From the NCBI GenBank assembly GCA_002794785.1, contig NBBA01000001.1, positions 4,402,001 to 4,466,000 on the forward strand: a stretch of 64,000 nucleotides of DNA, in the 5' to 3' direction. The notes under the pieces are model-generated. The model did not search any database, had not been told where the DNA came from, and was given only the letters and a program-made list of their open reading frames with translations. This DNA comes from Coniferiporia sulphurascens. Lineage: Eukaryota > Basidiomycota > Agaricomycetes > Hymenochaetales > Hymenochaetaceae. The position numbers and the translations under genes are program-made. Below are positions 12,244-25,365 of this stretch, piece by piece. How positions within the stretch are numbered: position 1 is the first letter of the stretch; every line of letters begins with the position of its first letter.

Positions 12244-15200
12244 TGTAGATGTGGAGGTAGCAGACAGTGCCGGTTTTGGGGAAGTGTGTGTGTTGAGCCT
12301 GCTTTTAGTACTAGTACTGGCAGCCAGCGCCACTTGGTGGACCTTCCTGGCCAGAGTGGGCTAATCGGGTTTAGAAGCCGGCCCTTGATCCAGGAAGATT
12401 CACAGCACCAGGGGGCAGTACAAAGAAGGCACACAGGAATAATATGGCTATAGCAGCAGACCAAGTTTAAGACCAATAAACAAGAGGTATACACAATAGA
12501 TCGATCTACACCGCCCGGCGATCGAAGACCAAAGGCCTGGTCGTAAAAGTATTTCAAACCACCTCGTTGTCATTTAAACCCATAAAGCAAGCTGGGCTAT
12601 TTTCAGTTTACGACAGGTACATCCAGTGCTTGTATCAGTACGACTGATTCAACAGCTAGAGATTCCTGTGCCAATAATGGACTAACGAGCACAGCATCCC
12701 GCCACCTCGGGCCCGCTCGGACCTCGCAGTGATGTTTTCAGAGGTGCGACTATAGAGGCCCAGAATGACAAAGATGATAGGAATGGGAGATGCAGGCGGA
12801 TGCCGCTTTTGCTAGACTGATGGGCCTCTTAAAATACACCGCATACGCTCAATACGGGATAGAAGTTACAGCAAACAGGCCTTCAAAGCACACAAGACCA
12901 TCTCTAGTCACTGCCCTAATCCATCGCCATGACTGGATAGGCCGTGAGCAGCCTATTACACCCTTTAAGGGAACAGTTTGAAATGAGATGAGGCCAGAAG
13001 TGAACCACATATTAAGCGGGATGGGAATGCTCATTCAGATTTTGTTGCCCCCCAAAGGGAGCGCCAGGCGGTGAGATATTTTGTGTATGGATAGATACTG
13101 AAGGAAGAGTTGGCAGCATCCGAGCGCGGAGAATATTGCAACTGGAGCGACGTACCTAAGGCATGTATACACCACGTCCGGTCATATCAGCACTGCTTAG
13201 TGAGTTTAGTAACGATACGCACGGTGCATTCCGGCAAATTGATCAAGAAAGTGCGCTGCCAAACCTGCAAGCACTGCGAGCTTCTCCTGTGGCACCTCAA
13301 AGTCAAATACGGACCGCCGTAGAAAGCTTAGAACCACGCCTTCATAGCTTATGTCCCAGAACAAAGAAGACATACGATAGCCAGGGCCTTCTTAGTTGGT
13401 CTGGCCCGGACCCTAGTTGGCAACCGTTTCCGCTTAGAGAGTTCAACAAAGAACAGTGGTTCGGTCTATCATAAGCAAAGAAAGCGAGAAGCCTAGGAGC
13501 ACTTGAAAGCGGTTCCAGCTGTGATCGATAGGCGCCGGCTACTAGGTAGCACAGCCCAATCAGAGTGCCAAAGCTTCCCAAATAACGAACCCAACTGAGT
13601 TTTTTTATCGCAAGAAGTAAACGATTTTGTCTGCGGGGAAACATTGTAAGAGGGGGTTCGGTGGTCTGAGGCTAGTGAGTGCTTGGTGTAAGGAAAGCCG
13701 TGGAGGTGATAACTTCCCTCGAAATTCCGGTGGAGACACGTGATCGAATGATGTTGGTACTATTAATATTGGCGAGCGACACGCCGACTTCTGCTTGACT
13801 GGCCATCACACACAGTATACTTGCCCGAAGTTCTCTGGGACGCTTGCTCTGCAAAAGCGAACTCGTTCTGCGCTGCCTTCTGGGAAATTTCTGATCTCCA
13901 AAATCCTGATGGTCTACTAGGATCAGTCCAACTTGAAGGACTTCGGACTCGGTTGGGTCGCTTGACGAACAAAAAAAAGTACACCTGGCATGTCATCAGT
14001 ACATTCATTGGGTCTTTTCCAGCCTTGTAATTATCATCCGGCAACACGCAAGGGCCCAATGTCCCTCATTCTCAAACAAAAACGGCACCCATAAGCTTGT
14101 ACTTATGTATGGGCCCTGAACGAGCGTTACGCTCTATACGTCTTCTTGGGTTCCTAGAGGAAGCTTGCACCCTACCAGAGCACCGTCACTTTAAACGTGT
14201 TGGTGGCTGATGTATGCTTACTCACCAAAGGCGATCCAACCATGGGCGAATTGCACACCCTTGACAGCCCAGTGTCGCCGAATGTTGCTATCCCCCCCCC
14301 ATCAATTGTAGAGGGGCAAAGGCGCACCTTGCACTAAGAAACTCAAACACCGCTCTGTGCTACGTCGCGGATACCACTTTGAGGGCTCAGATCTCACTCT
14401 CAGACGTGGAACACCTGTGCTCAACCAGCCCTTCGAACGATTTAATTTCGCGTACTGCCACACTCGGGACAATATTCTGTGACACGGCAACTTTCTCATA
14501 TCATTGGAGAATCTTTGTCTGTCTTCTCATGGACATGCTTTACCCTTCCTATGGACTAGTCTCGAGGAGCTGTGAAGTCTGTCCAACACATTGCTTGCGC
14601 CCTTGCCAGTAAGCCTTCTCTTCAATGAGATCTCCTTCTAGCTCCGCTTCTCTGTGTAAACCTTGTAAAGCATCGTCCTTTCGAAGAGATTTTGCTTCTC
14701 CAACTAGCTGAAACAGGTGTTGTACTCGCCCTTGTCAATGATGTGATACATTTCCGTACGTATACGTTAATCAATGTCCGTTCACCTGCTGAACGTCGCA
14801 GCTTACGGATCTAACGTGTCTTCTCTGCACTGCGATCCACTACCTGGAGGTAACAGTAATACCGGCGTCATCACATCTAGTCGAAGCGAACCAGTGTTGA
14901 ACTGATTTTACCATCTTTTCTCCAAAGCGCTTGGCGATGCGAATTCGAAGCCAGTATGCGAGCGACTGAGGAATCGATGCCCGGGTCCTGCCTTCAGGTG
15001 AGGAGGGCTAGATTTGTCGAGTGCGATCGCAGAGCCTTAAGGTCAGTCTTGAAGTGATTTAACCTGAGACGACCTATCTTAGGTTACCATTACGAACTAC
15101 AACTCGTGATGAGATCGCGTCCACCTGCTTGTGGTACTTATCTTTCCATTGCTGCAAGTAGCACAGGAAAGAACCGGTTGATCATTTGTGAGGTCCCGAT

Positions 15201-16225
15201 AACTTTAAGGAGTTCTAGTATTCGCGAATTTTTCCAATTTCAACCTGCTTTAACTTCGTGAATAGTAGGGAATAAGTAATGACTATTAACTACCCCCGTC
15301 GCAAGGATCCACACTATTTTCGGGTATCTACTTGAACCCAAAAAATCGACAACCTCCATAACCTTCCGTACATTCCCCTTCCCAGCTCAGAAATCACAGA
15401 TCGAGGAACCACATCAACCACTGCAGTACGCCGTCTCCCTCTTTGTAATTTCAGCCCGCCCTTTTCTTGGTATGATTGAAGTACAGGCTGGATGATGATT
15501 TGGAAGCGGACTGTCTGCGCCTTTGCACTGGACCTGAATTTTCACCATGGACTTGGGGCTGTACTACAAGTGCAACATATTAAGAGCTATTTTCAGTACG
15601 AGCAACAGCGCCGAAAGTGACTGTATGCACAGCAGTGGGTCACGTGGTGTACAGCTCGCTGAGATCAACATCGTGACTTCCGTCCAGATAAAGCACCGCT
15701 CCGTACCCTCTAACCTGTCCACCACAGGCTTTGTTTTTTCCGCTGATAACGGCTCTAAGTCTGCTATTGTAATAGAGAACTCTCGAGTTCTCCAAAGCGT
15801 ACGACACCTGATCCTGGAAATGCACAAACACGCTGTGTGATGATTTCGCTCGTGTGCTTCATTGCGGGCATTTGTATGCTTTTCTAGGATGCTATGGAAG
15901 ATGGCTGCAATATGGCTGCAATCTGGCGCTCGAACCTGTTGCAGGACACGGCGGCTATCTTTGCAGGGGTCACCTGGTATTTACTGCTGAAATCTAGAGG
16001 GTGACTTACAGGCTGTCGCACCATTATTCAACCACCGCTACTACCGTCGGAGCTGCCGCCAGAGCTAAGTACTATGATACCGATTTATGTTTATGGCATT
16101 GTCAATGCAGACTTGTTACTCGTTCTGTTCTGTTCTGAACAGTACTGAGGGCCCTTCTTTCGCATCGATAACTTTAAACTCGATCAAATCTAAACGTCGC
16201 TAGGCGCCTTCTCGTGCTCTGGTAG
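12244..16225. other. Gene-poor spacer between divergent RING paralogues
   Basis: About 4 kb between the two start codons. The leaders of the two genes resemble each other for roughly 40 bp (CCGG-ACTG ... TACA-ATGTTCGG). The rest contains only short frames with many stops; the longest, near 15547-15840 (+), shows no motif. No terminal repeats or transposase-like protein were recognised. Confidence 0.5.
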
Positions 16226-16234
16226 TATATAAAG
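16226..16234 (+). promoter_or_regulatory. TATA box of the intact RING gene
   Basis: TATATAAAG lies 87 bp upstream of the ATG at 16321, a plausible fungal TATA position and a close match to the consensus. Confidence 0.5.
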
Positions 16235-16320
16235 GGAACTGTTGTTGGGCGATGCTCGGAAGGTGCCCCTTGACACTGGCCCTTCCCGGAACTGATACTG
16301 TGTACTTGCAAATTTACACA

Positions 16321-17689
16321 ATGTTCGGCGACCGTGTCTATTTAGCCCGTGTGGCCATATTTCTCTGTGCGACGGCCATCTCTGTGATCCCGACCATATC
16401 GATCCAAGTGCCCCAGTTCTCGACACTTGATATTTTTCGGATAAAGTTCAATACATCACTAGCCAATAATATCAACGAGGTTCGGGTGAGTGTTACGTCA
16501 TCATTGTCAGTGCGATCGCTCAATGAACTCGTGCCTATAGTTCGGGGTTTGGTATGTAGTACTCTTTCGAGCCAGATGAAAGTGTTTATCTGATGTTCCG
16601 ACCAGGTCATTTTGCCTTCATCGAAGTTCGTTAGAAGGAGAAGTCTGTGATAACTTTTCTCCTTGCAATCTGACCGAAACGCTCCGTCTGTGCAGTGAGC
16701 AGAGTAAGCATCACAAGGGCTTTTCCCTCACAAATTACTTATACACTCCATTATCTGGAACAGAGTACGGGTATGAATTAACTGTGACAGGCAACGGCGA
16801 ATTTCCAGCAACTGAGACCTTGAGACCAGTTTGGACGAGGGCTTTGGCCTCACATGCCGCAGGTTTGTGTTTTCGAGTTAATCAAAGAATCGTATAGGAG
16901 GTTTCTTGATCTAGGCAAATTATAGCTTCTGTCGTTATGGTTATCTGTCTTATTCTTCTTTGCATCAACTGTACCCATACCATTGCCTATGCTGTCGCGC
17001 TCCTGGTGTCTTTTATCACATTTCTCAGCGATATTGCAGTCATCTATCATACGCAAGCTCTGGTGGAAGGTCTTGGCGATATGATTCTCTCGCAAAAATA
17101 TTTGGCTTCCAACGGTAAGCATCTCGGATTACAATGTTCCGCGAGAGCAGCGTTGTTAATGAACAAGCTACTGTAGGATTCGTGATGCAGCTCTTTTCCG
17201 GATTATGGCTTCTCGTTGAATTTTTAGTGGACTGGCATGAACCAAAGGAGGAATCCAATACACATTTCCATATACCCTTAAAAGTATTGCGTCTGTTCAA
17301 ACCGGATAAAGAAGACGCATCGAAAAGAGAGACTGAGGGGCTAAAAACGTCATCGGCTTCGAGATCGCCTTCTCCAGTCTCACAGGCTTCACCGGTTCTC
17401 CAACATGCTACACATCGGAAAGCTACAGACGGGTTTCCAGGAAAAGAATGCTCGATTTGCATGGAGCGGAAGATGGACCTAAGTGAACTTTCGTGCAAAC
17501 ACGTATTATGTACAGAGTACGTCTCCGCATACGAAGGTAGAATCAACTACTGATCCACCACTTTATTATTCCTTTGCCTTTGCCAGCTGTCTCAACAAAG
17601 CTGTTGGTATATATTCTAGGTGCCCGATTTGCAATCGAGGCGCAGTCAGACCGGACGTTCGCCGGGTGTCTCAATCTAGTTTTGTGTGA
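16321..17689 (+). CDS. Four-transmembrane protein with C-terminal RING finger
   Basis: Six exons join in frame: 16321-16485, 16541-16551, 16606-16862, 16926-17114, 17177-17516 and 17587-17689, giving 354 residues. Span 1 is at about 10-29. A ~110-residue loop follows with FGVWSFCLHRSS and further cysteines. Spans 2 and 3 fall at about 147-187 and span 4 at about 209-227. Then comes a Ser-rich linker and a RING-HC finger at 299-336 with ligands C299, C302, C314, H316, C319, C322, C333 and C336. The short N-terminus, a large loop containing a G-x-W motif and cysteines, then three spans recall SUR7/PalI(Rim9)/claudin-like proteins. That link is inferred from topology and motif. The RING faces the cytosol if the first loop is outside, so a membrane-anchored ubiquitin ligase is likely. 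Its frame-broken partner lies divergently at 10828-12243. Confidence 0.82.
16541..16551 (+). other. 11-nt microexon of the RING gene
   Basis: TTCGGGGTTTG follows GTGCCTATAG and precedes GTATGTAGT. Without it the next exon is read out of frame and stops within about 15 codons; with it the loop reads FGVWSFCLHRSSLEG. The paralogue keeps the same microexon. Confidence 0.82.
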
Positions 17690-19541
17690 GTTTGACGATC
17701 CTCTTTTTATAGCCCTTACCCTTTTCTTGAAGTCATTACATTGTATTGGTCACCTTTCTTCCCGATGATGCCGTGTACGTTGTATATGTAGATGTATATT
17801 TACTCCTCCTAGGTAGCGATGATCCACCTTCCCTGTATCTGTATGTACAAGTTTTCAAACTCAACGATACTCTCGAATTAATGGCGTGACTTACGGTACC
17901 GTCGGGATGCTGCAGTGACTGAATAGTACTGTATATTCAATCCTGGGGTCATAACTTCGTCACTATCGGATTGGTTATCTGGATTATAAAAGTGACGCGC
18001 GGGGGGTATTTTCTCCTATCTTCACTACGAACTCAGTTCGAAGATTCACGCCACATATATATAATATGATAATCAGGGGTCGGGCCCCCACCAATGGGGA
18101 CAAGCGCAGCATTGCTGCCGCAGCACTTCCGGTGGCTGATCGCGGGAGGCGTCGCGAGGGCAACGGAACTAAAGACGCCTTGAGGAAGCTGGGGGCTACA
18201 AGTATTCGTGCGAGCGCCCAAACGAATATCCAAAAGTATGTGCGGTACTAAGCGGGCGCAAACTTTCGGCCTCTGTGGGATAAACTTCCGTGTCGTCCCC
18301 CAGAATCTAGAGCCGTTAGAAAGCAAATCCGATCGGATCTCTGGGCAACTAATTTCGGCCATTGAATGCACGCTCGTACGTACTACTGTAGTACGTACTC
18401 CGACTCGCAAGTAAAAAAAAGTCTTGTAAAGCAAATTGCGTCCCGGTCGGTAAGGTGGCCGGGCGGCGGCTGCAGAGTGGTACAATTAGTACTCAGAGGC
18501 GGCGCCACTCCTGGGTTCTCCAGCTTGGCAGCCATATTTGCTATCTCCTTCAAGTACTACAGTACACACATTAGCCCCGAGAGAAGCTCACGAGTCGCGA
18601 TCAATCTCATGCTCATATATCCAAAATAAATTTATGAGTTCATGTACAGTAAGCACGATTTATCACGCGGTAGTATTTATGCGTACATACTACACACAGT
18701 GCACACTGCAGCCGCCTCCGAGTCGGTACCACAACCGGGTGTCAGAAATTTCAAATTTCCCAAGAAGCAAGGAAAGTCACATTATTGCATATTGCATTTG
18801 TATGATACGCGTTCCTTTTCTATTAATTCTTGGGCACCAGTTTTTTTTCACTCTCTCGCCACTTCCAGGCCAGCTCTTCGGGTTAATTTTGACGGCATTC
18901 AGGCGGACTACCGTCGCCGAGTGTGCGACCGCAAGCGTCGTGGTTGTACCGGGCACTCCGCACACCTGGGAAAGCGAGTAATAGCCCGCAGGTCAAATAG
19001 AGTCGGTAAACAAGGTTCCTATAATTTTGTCGTCAAGCTTAACTTAATACATAAGGGACGATTATACAGCGCACATCCGCCGACGAGCTTGAGTGAGGTG
19101 ACATAGTCATAATGCAGGAGTGAGGAGACAGAGGGTGGTGATGGGTAAAGTGACATTACGGCTAGCGTAACTATTTGTCTAAGTAATGAGGAGGTTTGGG
19201 GGGAGAATTTAATGCATTCTACTGTACCATTGACGCAGATGAGGAGTGAAGGAACGGAATGTAATGAAATAAGTGAGAAAAAAAAGGAGTGAGAGTACAG
19301 TCAAAAAAAAAAGAGAGTTCAGCACCAGACATCATAGAGAAGAATAGAATTTCGGGAAATGCAAACGAGAGACGTGAGAGCGAGACCGGGCCAAGCGGCT
19401 GTTCCCATGCAGATGAACAGTAAGAGATCAAAGAACGAATGCAGTAAGCCACCATGGCAGAGAGTAATCAGACGAGTAAAGTAAACACCAAGGAAAGCAA
19501 AGAACGAGCGATTAAGAAGCAAAGTCCACTCAAGCGTCGAG
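17690..19541. other. Intergenic between RING gene and RhoGEF 3' end
   Basis: Convergent gene ends. No supported gene was found. Short frames around 18366-19106 are low-scoring and overlap one another in several frames. A perfect palindrome lies at 18376-18398. Confidence 0.5.
18376..18398. repeat. Perfect 11-bp-arm inverted repeat
   Basis: GTACGTACTAC, a single T, then GTAGTACGTAC. The arms are exact complements. It could form a hairpin or cruciform, or be a binding site for a dimeric factor. It lies in non-coding DNA; no function can be assigned. Confidence 0.75.
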
Positions 19542-22500
19542 TCATTGGGGCGGAACGTGCATGTTTATAGCTAAAAATTGAACTGGCTCAGCATCATGTA
19601 TGTTTCAGCCTAAGAAAGCTAGTCTCACCTCTGAACCATGTCAGAGCTTCCGATGGTGAGGGTGCCTCCAGGTAAAGAATAGCCTTAGTATCCACTATCC
19701 GTAAAGCTGCAGGTAAACAGATTAGTCAAAGGGTGAAGCAAAATAGCTCGGCGCAAAAACGTACTGTTGCCGTGCACGATGCTCGTAGGCTGTGGCATCG
19801 TCTGCATCCGAAGTACGGCCCACAAGTCAACTGGGGAATTCGGGTCTTTCCCATTGGAGGGATCCCGACAGAGAACGAACAGATCATTGCATAAGACACC
19901 GTACAGAGGTCGCGGAGTCAGTTCAGGCGCCAGGCAGTCAACTGCAACACTCGAGCTGTCGCCGTGAGAGTCGAGCACTTCGAACGCCATAGTCTGTTTA
20001 CGGACAATCCGGGTCAAGAGAAGTTTTCCGTCCATAATTAGTCGTCTGATTAGAATATTACGCCAGATGAGCGAGAGGAATCTACGGCAACAGAAACAGA
20101 ACGCACCGATGGGGTTGAACAAGCGGACTAGGGAATTTGCCGCGTATCCTTGACTGCCACTGTACCAATCTTCTTCGTGACTCGGCTTCGCGTTTGCCCT
20201 CGTTCATATTAGTTGCCAAAGAGGAAATTTCCGTCAGAGCCCGATCAAGAGGATCGTCGAAGGAATCTGAAGGCGGCGGTGTGCTGCGGACTAGCTCGTC
20301 CAGCTGCATCAGGGTCATGAGCATTAGAATCAGAAAAACAAGAAAGCGCGCGCGGGAAGTAACGTACCAAAAGGCGGTACCGAGGTATCCGCTGCACAGG
20401 TAATAACAAGTATCCTTCTAGGTTCAGCTGGGAATGCTCGGGTTCAGCTTGCAGCGTTTCAGATACGTCTTGATGCGTTTTCGCTGGCCCGAAGATAGCA
20501 TAACCTTCCCAGTCATCATACCATCGGTGATGCCGGAATTCGGTGAGCTAATTGCGGACATTGAGATAGCAATGTTGGCAAGGTGTGCCGTACTCGACGA
20601 CGGTGAAAGAGTGCCCGATCCAGGAGTAAGTCCTGAGCGGTCTGTCACCCACTGGCGTATGCGCGACACGGAGTTTTCGAAGTTACTAACGAGACCATCA
20701 ATTAAGTATATGGGGATAACTGTATAGACTGATATACGCACTTGATGTAAGAAGAATACATCTTCATGAACGCAGCGTGGGCAATGAAAGTTCGTCCGAC
20801 CGACATGGCAACATCCGAAGAGATTTTACCTCCGCTCTCAGCGTCGGCGGCCGTACCTTGCGGGGTAAACAAAGGCGCAGCGGCAGCCTCCAGAGCAGGG
20901 AGGAAACTTTCTTTATGGAAGATGAAGAGGGCTTCGAGGTTGCCGAAGACGACTTTGCGTTCCGCAGCAGGAACGACAGTTTCTTTGCTCGACGACGTGA
21001 CATTGCTGATGGAGCTCACAGGAGTAGCGGCAGGACGGACATAGATGTCGACGAGGTCTTGCAGATTCTTCACGTAGGTGCGCTCAGTCCTGCGATCCTG
21101 TCAGTCAACCATAGACCGAACAGCAGCCAGCGGAGTACTCACTCGACAATCTCACGAACTATCATAACCCGCTTGCCCCGGTCGTCTTTACACTTCCTCT
21201 CTTCGCTGCCCGACCCACTGCTGTCCGTCGTGGCTATGCTCATGGTATTTAGCGACCCACTCCTATCCCCACTTAGCGAGTCGAGCGAGCGCAGATGGCT
21301 CGACGCCGTCGTTGGCGCAGATGAGGCGGAGTCCATTGAATCAACTGAAGTTTCTGATTGCATTCGTCCTCCGTCGACGAGCGTAGGCCGCCGTGAGCGG
21401 TCCATCAAGGGTAGAGGACCTCCGTACATACTTAGTACGCTACCTTGACTGAGCAGCGTGAGATCGTTCATGTCTTTTAGGTAAGCCATCACTGAGCGAA
21501 GCGCACGCGTGTTTACTTCGCGATTGCGGTCTTCTTCCTTACGCAAGAGATCCTGCAGGCTGTCCGGGATGGGACTAGGCTGGCGTGAGGCGTCGTCTAG
21601 ATCTTCGCCTCCGTTGGTAGCAGTAAGACCGCCAAGGAAAGGACTAGTACTAGGAATTGGAATATTGAGGGCTGGCGGTCCGTCGATAGGCAAGAAACTC
21701 CGCCGCTTGGAAGACTTGGACATGGGAGACGGAGGGGCGAGCAAGCCAGCGGACAAAGGTGTTGTGGGAGTTGAAGGAATTCTAAGTTTGTCCGTGGAGG
21801 CATTTTGTAATACTGGAGACTGGTGCAATGAGAAAGAAGGTGGTGGGGGAAAGCCAGCGGTGGGCGAGTTGTTGCTTGCAATAGATGCGTCGGCCTCTAC
21901 CTGAAGTGTGCTCAATTGGCGTGGGACCGCCGAGACGGGAGCCGGTGCCGGTCGCACAGAAGCGGAAGAGCCGGCCATGGACAAGAGACCCTGTGAAGTA
22001 GACGGTCTAGACGACGATGACGGCGGTGAAGAAGCGCCATCTGCCGACTTTAGCTTGCCCATAGACATCTTCTTCAAAAACCCCCACTTCCGACTGCTCT
22101 TCTCCTTCTCGGCTTTTGGCTTCACGAGCGACTGCCGTGATGACTGGTCGTACTCTTCGTCGCGCGACGAACGCTCGCGCCGGTTTACGCTTGTTGCTGC
22201 ACGCGCACGCGCGTTCTGACGTGGTGGGCTCTCTATGTCCGCATCGCACTCCTCCTCGGGTGCCGGTCCGTTCCACAGAGACTGCACTGCAGGGCGAACA
22301 GAGCTGCGCGACGGCGTGCGTGTGTGAGAGCTCAGGGTCGCGAAGCGCCGTTGCTGTGACTGTACATCCATATTATCCCTGAGGCGTGCAGCCTGAGAGC
22401 TCGTAACATAGTGTGGGAGCTGAGGGCGTGGAGGTGAAGGCGGCAATGCTCCCGATACCGCGGTCGCAGGCGACTCTTCGATGGTCGTAGGCCGTACGCC

Positions 22501-25365
22501 ACTGGTGGGTTGCATCGCGCGCCTCAGCTCATCTGCACTGTGCATCCGGCGCAGCTCGCCACGCGTAGTCTGGCTTCCAAGGCGCATCGGGTCAGGCGTC
22601 GAATCCGCAGTCGCGTTTGTACTCGGTGTGTCAGGTTGGTCGCGTTCGTCTCCGGCCCACGTGAGCGTGGACGATGGAGACACGATTTGTTCGCGCTGCT
22701 GGCGTTCGCGCTCGTAGTAGCTGCGATTCGGGGTGGTGCGAGTGCGCGAAAGAGAGCTGGGCAGCGGTGGCGAGAACGAGGCGACGTGAGGAGCGGGCAC
22801 AGTCACCGAACGCCCGAGAAGACTTGCGTGACCAGGGGTGATAGTGTCCTCTTCCAAGTTCGCGTCAGTCGACGCTAGACCAACGTTGGTATATGCCGTC
22901 GGGACGCCGCTCGTGGCGAAATTGGTGTCGTCTTGGTCGATGGAGTCTTCAGCTTCGGATACGTCTGTACTTTCAATAGTAGTCGTATTAGATGAAGTAC
23001 TGAAGGTGGCTGAGAGCTGTGAAATCATGGGTGTTAAGGGGGGATATGCGGGGGTCATCGGAACTTTCGCCAGAAGGGGCTCGACGAGTGCTTTCCACGG
23101 TCCCTGGAATGGGTTGCCATCAACCAGGAGACTCTCTAAACAGGGTAGTGTGCACAGCCAACTCGGGAGAGCGTGCATCTTGTTTCGCCTTATACTGAGT
23201 GTATGCAATTTATCCAGAGCTGAAAGGGGAGTCGGGATTGTAGAAATGCCCGTAGAGTCTGCAATCAACAAGCGAAGGGACGACAACTCCGCAAGGAACT
23301 CCGGCAAAACCCGCAGAGGGTTTGCGGAGATATTGAGCTCTTCCAGTGACGAACATAAACCCAGGGCGGGAGAGAGCGAAGCAAGGAAGTTGGCAGAAAT
23401 ATCGAGCGCCAGAAGCGTCGTGCAAATCTGCGGAAGATTCGTAGTTAAGAAGGCCGGGACGGAATTAGGCGTGCTCGAGCCCCCGACAAGGAGATGAGTT
23501 ACACCTGTAATGGAAAAGACGCTTAATGACAACTCTTATTGGGCGCGCAGAGACTGAATATGCGCGCCCGGGATAAAAATACTCACCGGATTGTATGGTA
23601 AGTGCGTGGACTGACAAGCCTTCTCCATGCACAATGAGACCCCGCCCTTCCTCAGCAACAATGATAGCCGAGCCCGGCTCCCCTTCCTCCTTTTCATCTT
23701 CGTCGTCCTCACCATCTTGGTGATCGCAGTAGTCATATTCCTCCTCACTAGTTGCAAAATCATCATGCTCATGGTCACGTTGCCACGACGTATCATAGCT
23801 CGGTTGTGTGCGCAATGAGTGTGGGAGATCGGCGTATGGGATTGGCGGAGGCACGATATCATCGGATTGTGATGGCGAACGCGCGCTACGCGCGTAGTCC
23901 GCGCGGCGCAAGCGCGACATCTGCGTAGGAACTGCGTGCACGTGCCCGTGCGACTTGCGCGAGCCCGAGGAGAGCGAGGAGCCGGTCGATGCGCGTGTGG
24001 GCAGCTCAACGATGGACTCCACTCCATGCGCCCCGTCGATATCGTCGCCAGACGCAACGCGCACGTGACTGTAGTCACCAGAGAAACCAACTCCAGACAT
24101 GGTACTCCCAGGGTTGGTGTATGCAGACGAGCGCGTAGAGGCGGAACCGGCGGAAGAAAGCGCCGGCGTCGCCGAAGGCGGGTGGTTGAAGGACAACCCG
24201 CGGGGATATGGGTCGGGAAAGTTGGACGGATCGGGGAGACCAGACATCCTGGGCCGGGCAAAGTGCGGCGGGGTGAAGTCGTACAGATGTTCAGATTCCG
24301 ATTTTGAGCGCGCAAGACCAGAGTTCGCTAGTGACCTTGGGTCGGTTTGGATCGGCGTTGGCCTGACAAATGCCGTGCCCGCGTCTGGGTGCGGTTTTGA
24401 GGTGGTGTCAGAGAAATCTAGAAAGTCGGAGGACCGTGGTCCAAAAGGCGGTGAGCCAGAGAGCATCGGTGCGAACGAGCGTCGGGCTGGTCTTTCGGTC
24501 GTAGTCGATGGCTGCGGGGAGGGCGAGCTCGGTGCTGGGCGCGACAGATAATCGTTAAGATCTGTAAAGCGCGAGGTATGAGCACAAAATTAAGAAAAAT
24601 CGTAACCGCCGCCGCCGTCTCGTCGTCGTCACTCAGTCGTGCTCTGGTCGTTGCCTTGCAGCCGTCGTAAGTCTTGAACGATGGAGCAGGCAGAGTTGGG
24701 CATGCGAAGTGCAGCAGTTGAATAATTAGCCGAAAAAGTCTCGACCTCATCACGTGCCTCGCTCGCATTCTCACGTCCCTCCCCCCTTTTCTTTTTCTTT
24801 TCTCACTCCTTTTTCTCCTTACGAAATGCACCCCCAATAATTTGAAGAGCAAAGCGGCGACGATCGCGCGGAAAAAAAAACAAATCTCAAGATGTGAAGG
24901 GACGGCCCACTCACCAAATGAACTTGTGACCACGTCCTCAGGCTCGAGCGCGTCCTCATTGTCCAGCCAGGATCCGTTCGAGAGGTCGTCGCGCAGGCCT
25001 TCGCCAGCGTCGGATATGCTCCCGGAGAGCCGCTGCCCGCGCAGCGTGTCCACGTCTATCTCGGAGTCTACGTCGTCCCTTTGTGGTACGGGCATCGGCA
25101 ACTCGGGCAAGGGCGGTGCGGGTAGAGGCTTGTCCTGGTCGGAAAACGAGCGCGCCGTGGGGGTGCGGGGTGCGGGCGAAGATAGCGTGCGCGCGCGAGT
25201 CGGAAGCGTCGCGTACAGGGACGTGAAGCCTAGGGACGTTCTATGCTGTTTGTCCGGGTGCGTGCTGAACGACACGGTAGAAAGGAGCGACTTGTTTTGC
25301 TTGTGCGTAGGGCGCCGCTGTGGGCTCGGCTGGTGCTCGTACACCTGCGTAAGAGGCCGGTGGAA
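19542..25365 (-). CDS. Leucine-rich-repeat Rho guanine-nucleotide exchange factor (DH-PH)
   Basis: A long multi-exon gene. The N-terminal exons (about 24915-25365 and 23585-24563) encode a Ser/Pro-rich region with an acidic block. The large exon ending near 21140 starts with about five LRRs (LEELNISANPLRVLPEF and neighbours), then a disordered Ser/Pro/Arg stretch. At 21175 downwards a DH domain begins (REIVETERTYVKNLQDLVDIY). It continues through FGNLEALFIFHKESFLPAL and, at about 20320-20420, a conserved DH helix running into LLLPVQRIPRYRLLLEELV. A PH domain occupies about 19600-20110. The final exon is 29 nt (19542-19570), giving the C-terminus INMHVPPQ. DH-PH proteins activate Rho/Cdc42-type GTPases; LRRs suggest a scaffold role in polarity signalling (inference). 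The true start is unresolved: the first exon opens at an acceptor (CGTCTAG or TTACGCAG), so a short 5' exon upstream is expected. Estimated product about 1,700 residues. Confidence 0.85.

Noticed and set aside
22838..23497. 219-codon + strand frame opposite the LRR exon
   Set aside because: Shadow of the conserved minus-strand LRR coding exon.
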